From contig JAJPHI010000034.1 in the NCBI GenBank assembly GCA_021325355.1, positions 1 through 64,000 of the forward strand: a DNA stretch of 64,000 bases, written 5' to 3'. Positions 41,074 to 49,712 of the stretch are shown piece by piece. Each line of letters begins with the position of its first letter. Position 1 is the first letter of the stretch. Both the position numbers and the translations under genes were made by a program. The DNA comes from Pseudomonadota bacterium. Lineage in GTDB: Bacteria; Desulfobacterota; Binatia; Binatales; Binataceae. Below the pieces are notes generated by a model. It made no database searches. It had not been told where the DNA came from and saw only the letters and a program-made list of their open reading frames with translations.

Positions 41074-41700
41074 ATGGGTTACCGCCTCCACCGCTCGGGA
41101 ACTCGTCGCGTCAATCCGCTGGCAACGGCCGTCATCGCAGGCGCGCTGCTGCTCGTGCCCTCGCGCATGACGCGCGCGGTGCAGACCGGCACCAATGCCG
41201 CCGACGCTCCGGCGGTGGATTACCTCCCTGACATTCCGCTGGTGGATCAGTACGGCCACAACACCACGCTGGCGTCTTTCAAGGGCAAGCCCGCTTTGGT
41301 CGGCTTCATCCATACTTCGTGCGGCGGCGTCTGCCAGATGCTGACGGCGAAGATGAAGAGCGTCGCCGACAGCGTCACGCCACCCTTCGGCGCAAAGCTC
41401 ACGATGATCACCATCACCACCGACCCGAAGGAGGATGGACCAACGCAGCTCACCTGGTATGCGAAAGCCCAGGGAGCGACCGATCCAGGGTGGGTCTTCC
41501 TGACCGGCAAGCCGGAGAATGTCGCGACGGTTCTGCGCCTGTACGGGGTGCCGGACGATCCCGACGATGCGCTGACGCACGTTTTCGAGCTGCGTCTGAT
41601 TGGCGCCAATGGCGCGCAACTCAAAGACTACAAGGGCAGCAATATCAAGCCGTCCCAAGTCGCCGCGGATCTGCGCGACGTTCTCGCCCATCGCGATTGA
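41074..41700 (+). CDS. SCO1/SenC-family copper chaperone
   Basis: Seen: 208 aa. An N-terminal hydrophobic stretch is followed by a thioredoxin-like fold with HTSCGGVCQML, the CxxxC copper/thiol pair, and a His in LTHVFEL. Known: SCO proteins bring copper to periplasmic or membrane copper centres such as CuA. Here it is the last gene of the pmo operon, so it probably helps load copper into the monooxygenase. ATG 41074, with GAGGGC upstream, was preferred over 41041, which would overlap the GMC gene. Confidence 0.9.
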   Translation: MGYRLHRSGTRRVNPLATAVIAGALLLVPSRMTRAVQTGTNAADAPAVDYLPDIPLVDQYGHNTTLASFKGKPALVGFIHTSCGGVCQMLTAKMKSVADSVTPPFGAKLTMITITTDPKEDGPTQLTWYAKAQGATDPGWVFLTGKPENVATVLRLYGVPDDPDDALTHVFELRLIGANGAQLKDYKGSNIKPSQVAADLRDVLAHRD

Positions 41701-41733
41701 TGGCGGTAAACGCGGCCGCGGCGCCAGCAACTA

Positions 41734-41770
41734 TACTGACTACTGCACCTTCTCTACTGACTACTGCACC
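41734..41770 (+). repeat. 16-bp direct repeat at the pmo/CaiB boundary
   Basis: TACTGACTACTGCACC occurs at 41734-41749 and 41755-41770 (period 21 bp). The second copy covers the stop region of the CaiB gene at 41761. It may be a slipped-strand tandem duplication. Confidence 0.6.
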
Positions 41771-43068
41771 CTGCTAGCCGACGGACGGCGCTCGCCTTCT
41801 TCGGCAATTCTGATGACGCCGGCCGCCGCGAGCGCCGCGATTTCAGCCGTCGCCACGCCGGCGCCGCTCAGGACCTGCGCGGTATGCTCGCCGAGGCGCG
41901 GGGCGCGTCGATGATAATGGAAATGAGGTTCCGAGCCATCGGTCGCGACCGTCCCGGGATAGCGCAGGCGCCGCCCCAGTTCCGGATGCTCAATTGACGC
42001 AAAGGTGCCGCGCGCCGCGAAGTGCGGATCAGCGAGGTTGTCCTCGGGACGGCGAATCGGCGACCACGCGAGACCCAGCGCCTGTGCGCGCTGCAGCAGC
42101 TCCTCGGCCGGCAGGCTCGCCACGACCTGTTCGATCAGATCGTTGCGATAGGTCAGCGCGGCTCGGTAATCCTGTTTTTCCAGCTCCTTGTATTCCGGCT
42201 TGCCCAGAACGTGCTCGATCCCGACCTGATCGAGAAGCTGGATAAGGGCCCGTTCCTCGCGCTCGAACGGGCTGATACTCGCGAGCATCAGGATATTATC
42301 GCGCGTGGTTACCAGCCGCATCTGCGTCACCGCCGGCATCGCATGGCGTGCGGTTTGCCGTAGGACGGTCTGACCGTTGTAGATGTAGGTCGGGATCGCG
42401 ATTTCCGTGCAGGTATTGACGGCTTCATGCACCGACACGTCGATCAACTGACCTTCGCCGCTCAGGTCGCGAAAGTTGAGCGCCGCGTTGATCGCGATCG
42501 CGGCATACTCGCCGGCGATATGATAGGCGTGCCACATCGCCGGACAGATCGGCGGGGTATCGTAATGGCCGTCATCATTGGGATCATAGCCGCATACCGC
42601 CATGATTCCGCCGAGCGCCATCAGCGTCAGATCGGTAGCCTTGAAATCCCGATAGGGACCATCGAGCCCGAATGGCGTGATGGTACATTCGATGGCGCCG
42701 CGATTACCGCTCATGCAGCGCTGCAGAATACTGCGCCGCCGGGCAACTGCCTGATATTCACCGGCCATGAGCACGACGTCGGCTTTGCCTAGAAGCCGTG
42801 TCAGGGCGTCGGCGGCCGCGGGATTATCCAGATCGATGCAGATACTCTGCTTGTTCAGATTATACCGCCAGAAGTAGAGGCTCTGTTCAGGATCGCGATC
42901 CGTGGCAAACGGGCCGATCGCGCGCGAAGGCGAACCTGCTAGCGGTTCAAGCTTGATTACCGTGGCGCCGAGACCGCCAAGCAGCATCGCGGCATAGTCA
43001 CCCATCTCATCGCCGGCCTCGACCACGGTAATGTCTTTCAGCGCGCCGCGAAGATTCCCAAGACTCAT
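41761..43068 (-). CDS. CaiB/BaiF CoA-transferase family protein
   Basis: Seen: 435 aa with VEAGDEMGDYAAMLLGGLGA at the start, ITPFGLDGPYRDF and GQLIDVSVHEAVN in the family core. Known: CaiB/BaiF (class III) transferases move CoA from one carboxylic acid to another. Its ATG overlaps the stop of the upstream gene as TGATG, so the two are translationally coupled and may form a two-subunit enzyme. Substrate unknown. Confidence 0.9.
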   Translation of the reverse strand: MSLGNLRGALKDITVVEAGDEMGDYAAMLLGGLGATVIKLEPLAGSPSRAIGPFATDRDPEQSLYFWRYNLNKQSICIDLDNPAAADALTRLLGKADVVLMAGEYQAVARRRSILQRCMSGNRGAIECTITPFGLDGPYRDFKATDLTLMALGGIMAVCGYDPNDDGHYDTPPICPAMWHAYHIAGEYAAIAINAALNFRDLSGEGQLIDVSVHEAVNTCTEIAIPTYIYNGQTVLRQTARHAMPAVTQMRLVTTRDNILMLASISPFEREERALIQLLDQVGIEHVLGKPEYKELEKQDYRAALTYRNDLIEQVVASLPAEELLQRAQALGLAWSPIRRPEDNLADPHFAARGTFASIEHPELGRRLRYPGTVATDGSEPHFHYHRRAPRLGEHTAQVLSGAGVATAEIAALAAAGVIRIAEEGERRPSASRVQ

Positions 43069-44381
43069 CAGATCACCTCTTCGGCCGACAATGCCGCTAT
43101 TTCGTCCGGGCTAAGCCCCAGCACCTCGCCATAGATAAACTGGTTGTCTTCGCCGAGCTTCGGCGCGGCGCGACCGGTGAGGCCACCGACGTCGGCGGGA
43201 GAGGCCGCGAGTTTGGCGGGGAATCCTTCAATCGGCCATACGCCGATCTCGCTGTGCGGCAGATCGACGTAATAGCCGCGCGCCTTGAGCTGCGGATCCC
43301 GATCAAACCGGTCAGCCGCCTTTTGCACCGCGCCGGCAGGGATTCCGCGCGCCTGCAGCCGCTCCATCAGGGCGTAGCGCTCCTGCGTCAAGGTGAAGGC
43401 GGTCAGCTTCGTTTCGAGTTCGTCCTCGTGCTGCTTGCGCCCAGCCGAGTGGGCGAAACGCCGGTCTCTGGCCCACTGCGGCGACCCCATTTCATCGACC
43501 AGGCCCTGCCATTGGTCGTCGTTCTGGACTGAGATTGCTATCCAGTTGTCGTCTCCAGCGCAGCGAAAGGCACCGTGTGGCGCCCAATCTCGATATGGCA
43601 TTCGATTGCCGTAGCGCTGAGTCGGCCTGCCGGTAAGCTGATGTTCGATAATCGAGGTACCGGTGAGCATGAGCCCGGTCTCGCTCTGCGACATATCAAT
43701 ATAGACGCCCTTGCCCTCGATTCGCTGCTGCCGGAGCGCCGCCATCACCAGCATCGCGCCGAAGTAGCCGGGTGAGTGATCGAGATATGAATAGCCCCAT
43801 CCGGCTGGTTGATAGGGTTCCGGTAGACCGGAGAGAAAGGTGAGGCCGGAGAAGGCCTGCGCGGTCGGACCATAACTCACGTAGTCTTTGTAGACACCCG
43901 CCTTACCTACTCCGGTAGTACGCATGTAGATGAGGCGCGGATTGATCTTGTGCAGCTCTTCGTAGCCGAGGCCCCATTTATCCATTTGACTGGGGCTGAA
44001 GTTCTCGCACAAGGCATTGGCATCGCGGACCATCCGTTTGAGCAGATCGCGCCCCTTCGGATGATTCAGGTTCAGGGTAATTCCGTACTTTCCCGGGTTG
44101 GTATTGTTGAAGTAGGCGCCGCGATCATAATTGCCGCGCACACCGTGACTGCGCGCAGCACCCTGGATCCGCCCGCCGTCGGCCGTCGCATGATCGGGCG
44201 CGAATGGCGCGTAGTAGCGGAGGAAATCGATCGCACCGCGCCCGCGCCATTCGACGCGAATCACCTGCGCGCCGAACGTCGCGAGGATCCGGGTGGCCTG
44301 CGGGCCGACCTGCAGCCAGGTCAAATCAATGATCCGAACGCCGTCCAGCGCGCGACGTTTCGGCAAGTTTGGACTTTCCAT
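43068..44381 (-). CDS. CaiB/BaiF CoA-transferase family protein
   Basis: Seen: 437 aa with VRIIDLTWLQVGPQATRIL, MRTTGVGKAGVYKDYVSYGP and KGVYIDMSQSETGLM, typical of class III CoA-transferases. It is the first gene of a minus-strand pair and overlaps the second by one base. It is divergent from the amidohydrolase gene and shares its 284-bp control region, so the two directions may be regulated together. Confidence 0.9.
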   Translation of the reverse strand: MESPNLPKRRALDGVRIIDLTWLQVGPQATRILATFGAQVIRVEWRGRGAIDFLRYYAPFAPDHATADGGRIQGAARSHGVRGNYDRGAYFNNTNPGKYGITLNLNHPKGRDLLKRMVRDANALCENFSPSQMDKWGLGYEELHKINPRLIYMRTTGVGKAGVYKDYVSYGPTAQAFSGLTFLSGLPEPYQPAGWGYSYLDHSPGYFGAMLVMAALRQQRIEGKGVYIDMSQSETGLMLTGTSIIEHQLTGRPTQRYGNRMPYRDWAPHGAFRCAGDDNWIAISVQNDDQWQGLVDEMGSPQWARDRRFAHSAGRKQHEDELETKLTAFTLTQERYALMERLQARGIPAGAVQKAADRFDRDPQLKARGYYVDLPHSEIGVWPIEGFPAKLAASPADVGGLTGRAAPKLGEDNQFIYGEVLGLSPDEIAALSAEEVI

Positions 44382-44429
44382 CGATGGCGTCCTCTCGGCG
44401 TCAAATCCTCAGGACAGGAGTCAGACGTT

Positions 44430-44449
44430 ATTGCGGATATCGCCGCAAT
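44430..44449. promoter_or_regulatory. Inverted repeat ATTGCGG/CCGCAAT
   Basis: Perfect 7-bp arms around a 6-base centre (ATATCG), located between the divergent CoA-transferase and amidohydrolase genes. A candidate operator. Confidence 0.4.
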
Positions 44450-44665
44450 CCCTCCGACCGTTGGTGGCACAACTGCTCGCTCATACCAAGGCGCTGCTCC
44501 CGGAGTCAAACCGAGTTATCGCGCCAGCCAGCATCGGAATCTGTCACACGATGGCAACCGTCCCAACGAGGCGGCGACGCGGCCGATTCAACGACGAAAG
44601 CATTTTACGAACAAAGGCGACTGTGTTTAGATCCGCTTGGATCGCATCCTCGCGAGGTGAACGTG

Positions 44666-45793
44666 ATGGACTATAACGTCATCGACGCAGACGGGCATGT
44701 GCTCGAACCGATCGATCTCTGGGAACGGTACATGGAGCCCAAATATCGCGACTCCTGTCCGAAACTGATCTATACCGAAGGCGGCGGAGAGATCCTGCGG
44801 ATCGAGGGCGACGACGCGATCGATCTCGCGCACGGCAAGCGCCCGATCAAGCTCGGCGGCCTCGGCACCATCGGCGCGCGCTCCGGCGGTATCAAGTCCT
44901 TCGAGGTACCCTATCTGGAAGGCAAGCGCGGCGGCTTCGATCCGCACGTGCGGATCAAGGACATGGACGCCGAAGGTATCGACGCGGCCTTTCTTTATCC
45001 GAGCATCGGACTCTTCCTCGGCGCGACCAAGGACCCTGACTTCTCGGCTGCCGCCTGTCGGGCCTACAACCGCTGGCTCGCCGACTACTGCAAGCCCTAT
45101 CCGGAGCGGCTTTTCGGCGCCGCGATGCTGCCGCTTCAATCGATCCCGCACGCCGTGCAGGAAATGCGCTTCGCGCGCGAGCAACTGGGTTTCCGCGCGG
45201 GTTTCATCCGTCCCAATCCCTATAACGGCCGGGCGCTGCACGACCCGGAAAACGATCCGGTCTGGCAGGCGGCGCAGGACCTCGATTTTTCCATCGGCAT
45301 CCACAGCGGATCCGAGAGCGGTCAGGTGACGCTCGGCTTCGATCGCTTCACCCGGGGCCTCGCCGTGCGCCATCTGGTGGCGCACACGATCGAGATGGAG
45401 GCGGCGGCGATCAGTCTGATTATGTGCGGGGTCTGCGACCGCTTCCCCCGACTGCGCATCGCGTTTCTCGAATCGGGCGGGGGCTGGATGGCCGGGCTGC
45501 TCGATCGGATGGATCGTCACTTCGATGACAAGGGGATGAACGATACGCGGCTGACCACGCGTCCGAGCGACATTTTCCGCCGCCAGTGTTTCATCTCGTT
45601 CGAGCCGGTCGAAGGTTCGTTGAAGTATCTGGCGGATTATCTCGGTTCCGACAATATCCTGTGGGCAACTGACTATCCGCATGCCGACGGCTTTCCTGAC
45701 GCACCCAACATGATCAAGCGGATGGGCTTGCCGCCGCAAACGCTCGCCAATATCCTCGCCGGCGGGGCCAAGCGCTATTACAACATACAGTAG
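44666..45793 (+). CDS. Amidohydrolase-family (ACMSD-like) protein
   Basis: Seen: 375 aa, starting VIDADGHVLEP, with an inner SIGIHSGSESGQ and the C-terminal ILWATDYPHADG. These are marks of the amidohydrolase_2 group, whose members are metal-dependent decarboxylases and hydrolases of ring or cyclic compounds. ATG 44666 with GAGGTGA upstream was chosen over an upstream frame that runs through the intergenic region. It heads a plus-strand run of catabolic genes. Confidence 0.9.
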   Translation: MDYNVIDADGHVLEPIDLWERYMEPKYRDSCPKLIYTEGGGEILRIEGDDAIDLAHGKRPIKLGGLGTIGARSGGIKSFEVPYLEGKRGGFDPHVRIKDMDAEGIDAAFLYPSIGLFLGATKDPDFSAAACRAYNRWLADYCKPYPERLFGAAMLPLQSIPHAVQEMRFAREQLGFRAGFIRPNPYNGRALHDPENDPVWQAAQDLDFSIGIHSGSESGQVTLGFDRFTRGLAVRHLVAHTIEMEAAAISLIMCGVCDRFPRLRIAFLESGGGWMAGLLDRMDRHFDDKGMNDTRLTTRPSDIFRRQCFISFEPVEGSLKYLADYLGSDNILWATDYPHADGFPDAPNMIKRMGLPPQTLANILAGGAKRYYNIQ

Positions 45794-45976
45794 ATGTTTT
45801 CCGCCGCCGGCCGCGACGGGTGGGTCTTTTGGGATGCGCCCGTTCCGGCCTGAGGCGGATTCGTGCAGACCCAGCGCGCGTTGGAGGTCCCGCACGCGAC
45901 GGTTTCCGCCATCGATGCTTGACATCGACGGCGCTATCGCCGATGACAAGCCATCAGCCCAAGGAGTGCCCGATTG

Positions 45977-47050
45977 ATGGAATTCGCGATCTCGTATCCC
46001 GCCCGGCCGGACGCCTGGAAAGACCTGGTGATTGCCGAAGATAACGGCTTCGTCAACTGCTGGTTCTATGACTCGCAGATGATTTACAGCGACGTCTACG
46101 TCTGCATGGCGCTCGCGGCCGAGCATACGAAACGCATCAAGCTTTCGACCGGCGTGGCGATTCCGTCGAATCGAATCGAGCCGGTCACCGCGCACTCCAT
46201 CGCGACGATCAACCTGCTTGCGCCAGGCCGCGCGATTCTCGGCATCGGTAGCGGCTTCACCGGCCGCAATACGATGGGCCTGCCGCCGGTGCCACTCGAG
46301 CGCATCCGCGAATACGTCGCGATCGTGCGTGGACTGTTGAAGGGCGAAGAGGTGATTTATCGCGACGGCAAACGCGAGCGCGCAATTCGTTTCCTCCATC
46401 CCAAAACCGAGCAGGGCTACATCAATATCGAAAACCCGATTCCGATCCATCTCGCTGCCGACGGCCCGAAGGCTCTCGAGCTGACCGGAGAGATCGCCGA
46501 CGGCTGGATGACGGTGCTGTCGGGCCCGGAGCGCTTCAAGGAAAAATACGCGATGGTGCAAAAGGGCGCGGCGAAGGTCGGCCGCTCCTTCGATCATCTG
46601 CCCAACGCTATCCTGACCTCCGGATGCGTCCTGCGCGACGGCGAAACCCTCGAATCGCCGCGCGTGATCGAGCGGATGGGGCCGTTTGCGCTGGTCTTCC
46701 TGCACGCCTTGTGGGAAGCCTCGACCGTCGCTCCTGCGATCGACGGGCCGCTGGGTGACCTGTGGAAGCGTTATCGCGACGAATACATCCCGACGATGAA
46801 AACACCGCCGGCGAAACGCTATCTGGAGATGCACGAAGGCCATCTCATCTACATGCGGCCTGGCGAGGAAAAGTATGCGGCACCCGACCTGATCGGCACC
46901 ATGACGCTCAGCGGCCACGGCGACGAGATTCGCGCGCGGCTCAAAGCGCTCGAAGCCGCCGGCGTCAAGCAGGTCGCCATCCAGGTGGTGTATCCGCACG
47001 GTCGCGAGATGATCGAGGAATTCAGCCGCGAAGTGATCGCCAAGTATTAA
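45977..47050 (+). CDS. LLM-class (F420-type) flavin oxidoreductase
   Basis: Seen: 357 aa, a TIM-barrel luciferase-like protein: KLSTGVAIPSNRIEPVTAHSIATI, LGIGSGFTGRNTMG and IPIHLAADGPKALELTGEIADGW. Known: members use F420 or FMN, and reduce or oxidise diverse substrates. Start ATG 45977 follows AAGGAG; TTG 45974 is possible. It lies between the amidohydrolase and a CoA-transferase, so it is probably part of the same pathway. No F420 synthesis gene is visible. Confidence 0.88.
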   Translation: MEFAISYPARPDAWKDLVIAEDNGFVNCWFYDSQMIYSDVYVCMALAAEHTKRIKLSTGVAIPSNRIEPVTAHSIATINLLAPGRAILGIGSGFTGRNTMGLPPVPLERIREYVAIVRGLLKGEEVIYRDGKRERAIRFLHPKTEQGYINIENPIPIHLAADGPKALELTGEIADGWMTVLSGPERFKEKYAMVQKGAAKVGRSFDHLPNAILTSGCVLRDGETLESPRVIERMGPFALVFLHALWEASTVAPAIDGPLGDLWKRYRDEYIPTMKTPPAKRYLEMHEGHLIYMRPGEEKYAAPDLIGTMTLSGHGDEIRARLKALEAAGVKQVAIQVVYPHGREMIEEFSREVIAKY

Positions 47051-47058
47051 GTCGCGCA

Positions 47059-48243
47059 ATGGCTAATGCGCTCGCAGGCATCCGCGTCATCGAGGTGGCG
47101 CAAATCTACGCCGGGCCCTACTGCGGGCTCCAGCTTGCCCATTTCGGCGCCGAGGTTATCAAGATCGAACCGCCGGGCGAGGGCGAATTCCTGCGGATGC
47201 GGCCGCCGGCCTGGCGCGGCGCCAATCCCGGCTTTATCATGCTCAACGCCGGCAAGAAGTCGGTGACGCTTAACCTCAAGCACCATCGCGGCCGCGAGCT
47301 GCTGATGGCTCTGCTGGCCACCGCCGACATCCTGGTCGAAAACTACGCAAGCGGGGCGCTCGAGGGACTTCATCTGGGTTACGAGGACCTTGCGCAACGC
47401 TTCCCGCGACTGATCTACGCCTCGTGCAAGGGCTATGGTCCCGACAGTCGATGGGCGCGGCTCGGGGCGATGGATTTCACCGTCCAGGCCGCTTCCGGCA
47501 TCGTCGATATGACCGGCTATCCCGATCGCCCGGGTGTGCGCGCGACCGCCGCGCTGATCGATACCAGCACCGGTATGCATCTGGTGGCGGGCATCCTCGC
47601 CGCCTTAATCGAACGCGAACGCACCGGTCGCGGCCAGAAGGTCGAGGTCGCGATGCTCGACGTTTGCGTGCCCGCCGTTAACGGCATGATCGCCAACGCC
47701 CTCGACGGTAACTCCCTGCCTCGCCTGGGCAACCGGCATCCGAGCGCCTGCCCGTCGAACACCTATCCCGCCGCCGACGGTGAGATCCTCATCTACTGCC
47801 TGACCGAAGATCACTGGCGCCGGTTCGCGCGCTTGATCGGACGCGCCGACCTGCTGGACGATCCGCGCTACCGCGACCATGCGCGGCGCTATGCGATTAT
47901 CGATGAAGTCGAACAGGTGGTGCGCGACTGGACCGCACACCGCCGGCGCGATGAAATGATCGAGCTGCTGATCGAACATGGCGTTCCGTGCGCCCCCGTT
48001 CGCTCGATCACCGAAGTCGCGCATGACCCGGAACTCGCCCGACGCGGGCTTATCCGGACCGGCGAGTTTTCGCCTCATGGCGAGGTGACGGTCATGGGTT
48101 CGGCAATCAAGATGGCGGGGGCTGCGAGTGACGAGAGTCGCCCACGCGTCCCCGACCTCGGCGAAGACACCGCCGCGGTCCTCGCCTCGCTGGGTCTCGA
48201 TGCCGGCGCCATCGCGGAACTGCGGCGCGACGGCGTTATCTGA
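47059..48243 (+). CDS. CaiB/BaiF CoA-transferase family protein
   Basis: Seen: 394 aa. VIEVAQIYAGPYCGLQLAHF opens the N-terminal domain; YASCKGYGPDSRWARLGAMD and RGQKVEVAMLDVCVPAVNG follow. Class III CoA-transferase. It starts 8 bases after the LLM oxidoreductase and is followed by two enoyl-CoA hydratases, so it probably makes the CoA ester that the latter use. The AlphaC and C-terminal regions are full length. Confidence 0.92.
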   Translation: MANALAGIRVIEVAQIYAGPYCGLQLAHFGAEVIKIEPPGEGEFLRMRPPAWRGANPGFIMLNAGKKSVTLNLKHHRGRELLMALLATADILVENYASGALEGLHLGYEDLAQRFPRLIYASCKGYGPDSRWARLGAMDFTVQAASGIVDMTGYPDRPGVRATAALIDTSTGMHLVAGILAALIERERTGRGQKVEVAMLDVCVPAVNGMIANALDGNSLPRLGNRHPSACPSNTYPAADGEILIYCLTEDHWRRFARLIGRADLLDDPRYRDHARRYAIIDEVEQVVRDWTAHRRRDEMIELLIEHGVPCAPVRSITEVAHDPELARRGLIRTGEFSPHGEVTVMGSAIKMAGAASDESRPRVPDLGEDTAAVLASLGLDAGAIAELRRDGVI

Positions 48244-48276
48244 TGCGGCGCGGGCGCGCCGCCAGGGAGGACGACG

Positions 48277-48960
48277 ATGTCGAATTATTTCAAACTAGAT
48301 AAAAGTGACAGCGTCGCGCTGCTGACCTTCGATCGTAATGAGAAGCGCAACCCGCTCAACCAGGACAGCGTCGCCGAGCTCGAGGCCAATCTGCTGGCGA
48401 TTCGCGACGACCATGAAATCCGCGCGCTGACGATCACCGGTGTCGGCAACACCTTTTCCGCCGGCGCGGACCTTTCGCACATGAAGGGCGTCGCCGATCC
48501 GGCCGAACGCCAGCGGCTGTTTACCTCAATCGCTCCCGAACGACGGCGCATCCTGCGGCGAACCCTCGCGTTGCTGCAGAATCTTGAAATACCGACCGTC
48601 GCCGCGGTCAACGGGTTCGCGGTCGGCGGCGGATGGTTTCTCGCGCTCGCCTGCGATCTGCGAATCGCCGTCGAAGGCGCGGAATTCTGGATGCCCGAAG
48701 TGGATCTGGGCTCGCCGGGTCCCCGCGGCCCCGAGCAGTGGCTCGCGCAGCACGTCGGTCCGGCGCGCGCCAAGGAGATCATCTTTACCTGCCGCCACTT
48801 CAAGGCCGACGAGCTCTTGCAGTGGGGCCTGCTGAACCGGGTCGTCAAAAAAACCGACCTGATGCCGACCGCACTCGAGCTGGCGCGCAGTCTCGCGGCC
48901 AAGCGTCCCGATGCGATCCGGCAGGCCAAAGCGCAAATCAACGGTTATTTCCTGGAGTAA
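48277..48960 (+). CDS. Enoyl-CoA hydratase/isomerase family protein
   Basis: Seen: 227 aa crotonase-fold protein with FSAGADLSHMKG (oxyanion hole), VNGFAVGGGWFLALACD and WMPEVDLG, with Glu in the first of the two usual catalytic places. It is shorter than the common 250-260 aa. The next gene, 2 bases on, is a close relative, so they are co-translated and could form a mixed oligomer. Confidence 0.92.
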   Translation: MSNYFKLDKSDSVALLTFDRNEKRNPLNQDSVAELEANLLAIRDDHEIRALTITGVGNTFSAGADLSHMKGVADPAERQRLFTSIAPERRRILRRTLALLQNLEIPTVAAVNGFAVGGGWFLALACDLRIAVEGAEFWMPEVDLGSPGPRGPEQWLAQHVGPARAKEIIFTCRHFKADELLQWGLLNRVVKKTDLMPTALELARSLAAKRPDAIRQAKAQINGYFLE

Positions 48961-48962
48961 CG

Positions 48963-49658
48963 ATGCCTGAAAACTTCCTCTATGAGCAGGCGGCGGCGGT
49001 CGCGACGATCACCTTCAACCGCCCGGAGCGCCGCAACTGCATGACCCGCGAGGTCATGCTTGAGTTTGAACAACTGGTCCATCGCGTGCGCGATACGCCC
49101 GAAATCCGCGTTCTCATCGTGACGGGAACCGGCACCGCGTTCTCTGCCGGAGCCAACGTCGCCGGCGCCAAAGGCATCACCGATCCCCGCGAACGCGCCC
49201 GCATCTTTGCCGCCGACAACAAAGGACTGCCGCGCATCATCGGCCGGATCTTTGACACCGTCCTGCGGCTGGATGCGCTCACGATCGGTGCCGTCAACGG
49301 CTATGCGGTGGGCGGCGGATGGGCTCTGGCCGCGGCGATGGATTTCGTCATCGCCGCCGAATCGGCCGAGTTCTGGTTGCCCGAGGTCGAATTGGGCGCG
49401 CCGTTCGTCGGCGGCCCCGCCGAGGTGATCGCCCGGCGCGTTGGCCCCTGGCGCGCCAAGGAAATCATGATTCTCTGCCGCCACTATATGGCCCGCGATC
49501 TGCTCGCGATGGGCATGGTCAATCAGGTTGTCCGGCCGGACGAGCTGCTCGAGGCCGCGCGCGCGTTGGCGGCCGATCTGATCAAGCTTCCACGCGGCGC
49601 CTCCATCGCGACCAAGCACGTTATCGACGGAGTTTCGATCGGTCCGCGGCTGTATTAG
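48963..49658 (+). CDS. Enoyl-CoA hydratase/isomerase family protein
   Basis: Seen: 231 aa with FSAGANVAGAKG, VNGYAVGGGWALAAAMD and WLPEVELG. It resembles the preceding protein in length and motifs, suggesting an ancient tandem duplication. The start ATG 48963 is 2 bases after the previous stop. Function within the CoA-thioester pathway is inferred. Confidence 0.92.
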   Translation: MPENFLYEQAAAVATITFNRPERRNCMTREVMLEFEQLVHRVRDTPEIRVLIVTGTGTAFSAGANVAGAKGITDPRERARIFAADNKGLPRIIGRIFDTVLRLDALTIGAVNGYAVGGGWALAAAMDFVIAAESAEFWLPEVELGAPFVGGPAEVIARRVGPWRAKEIMILCRHYMARDLLAMGMVNQVVRPDELLEAARALAADLIKLPRGASIATKHVIDGVSIGPRLY

Positions 49659-49712
49659 CGATTTCCCCCTCAGAGGAGTAAGAATTCAGCATAAGGCAGG
49701 AGGCCTTCGCTC

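Noticed and set aside
44627-47059. 810-residue minus-strand open frame
   Set aside because: Antisense to the amidohydrolase and LLM oxidoreductase genes; composition is that of a reversed coding strand.
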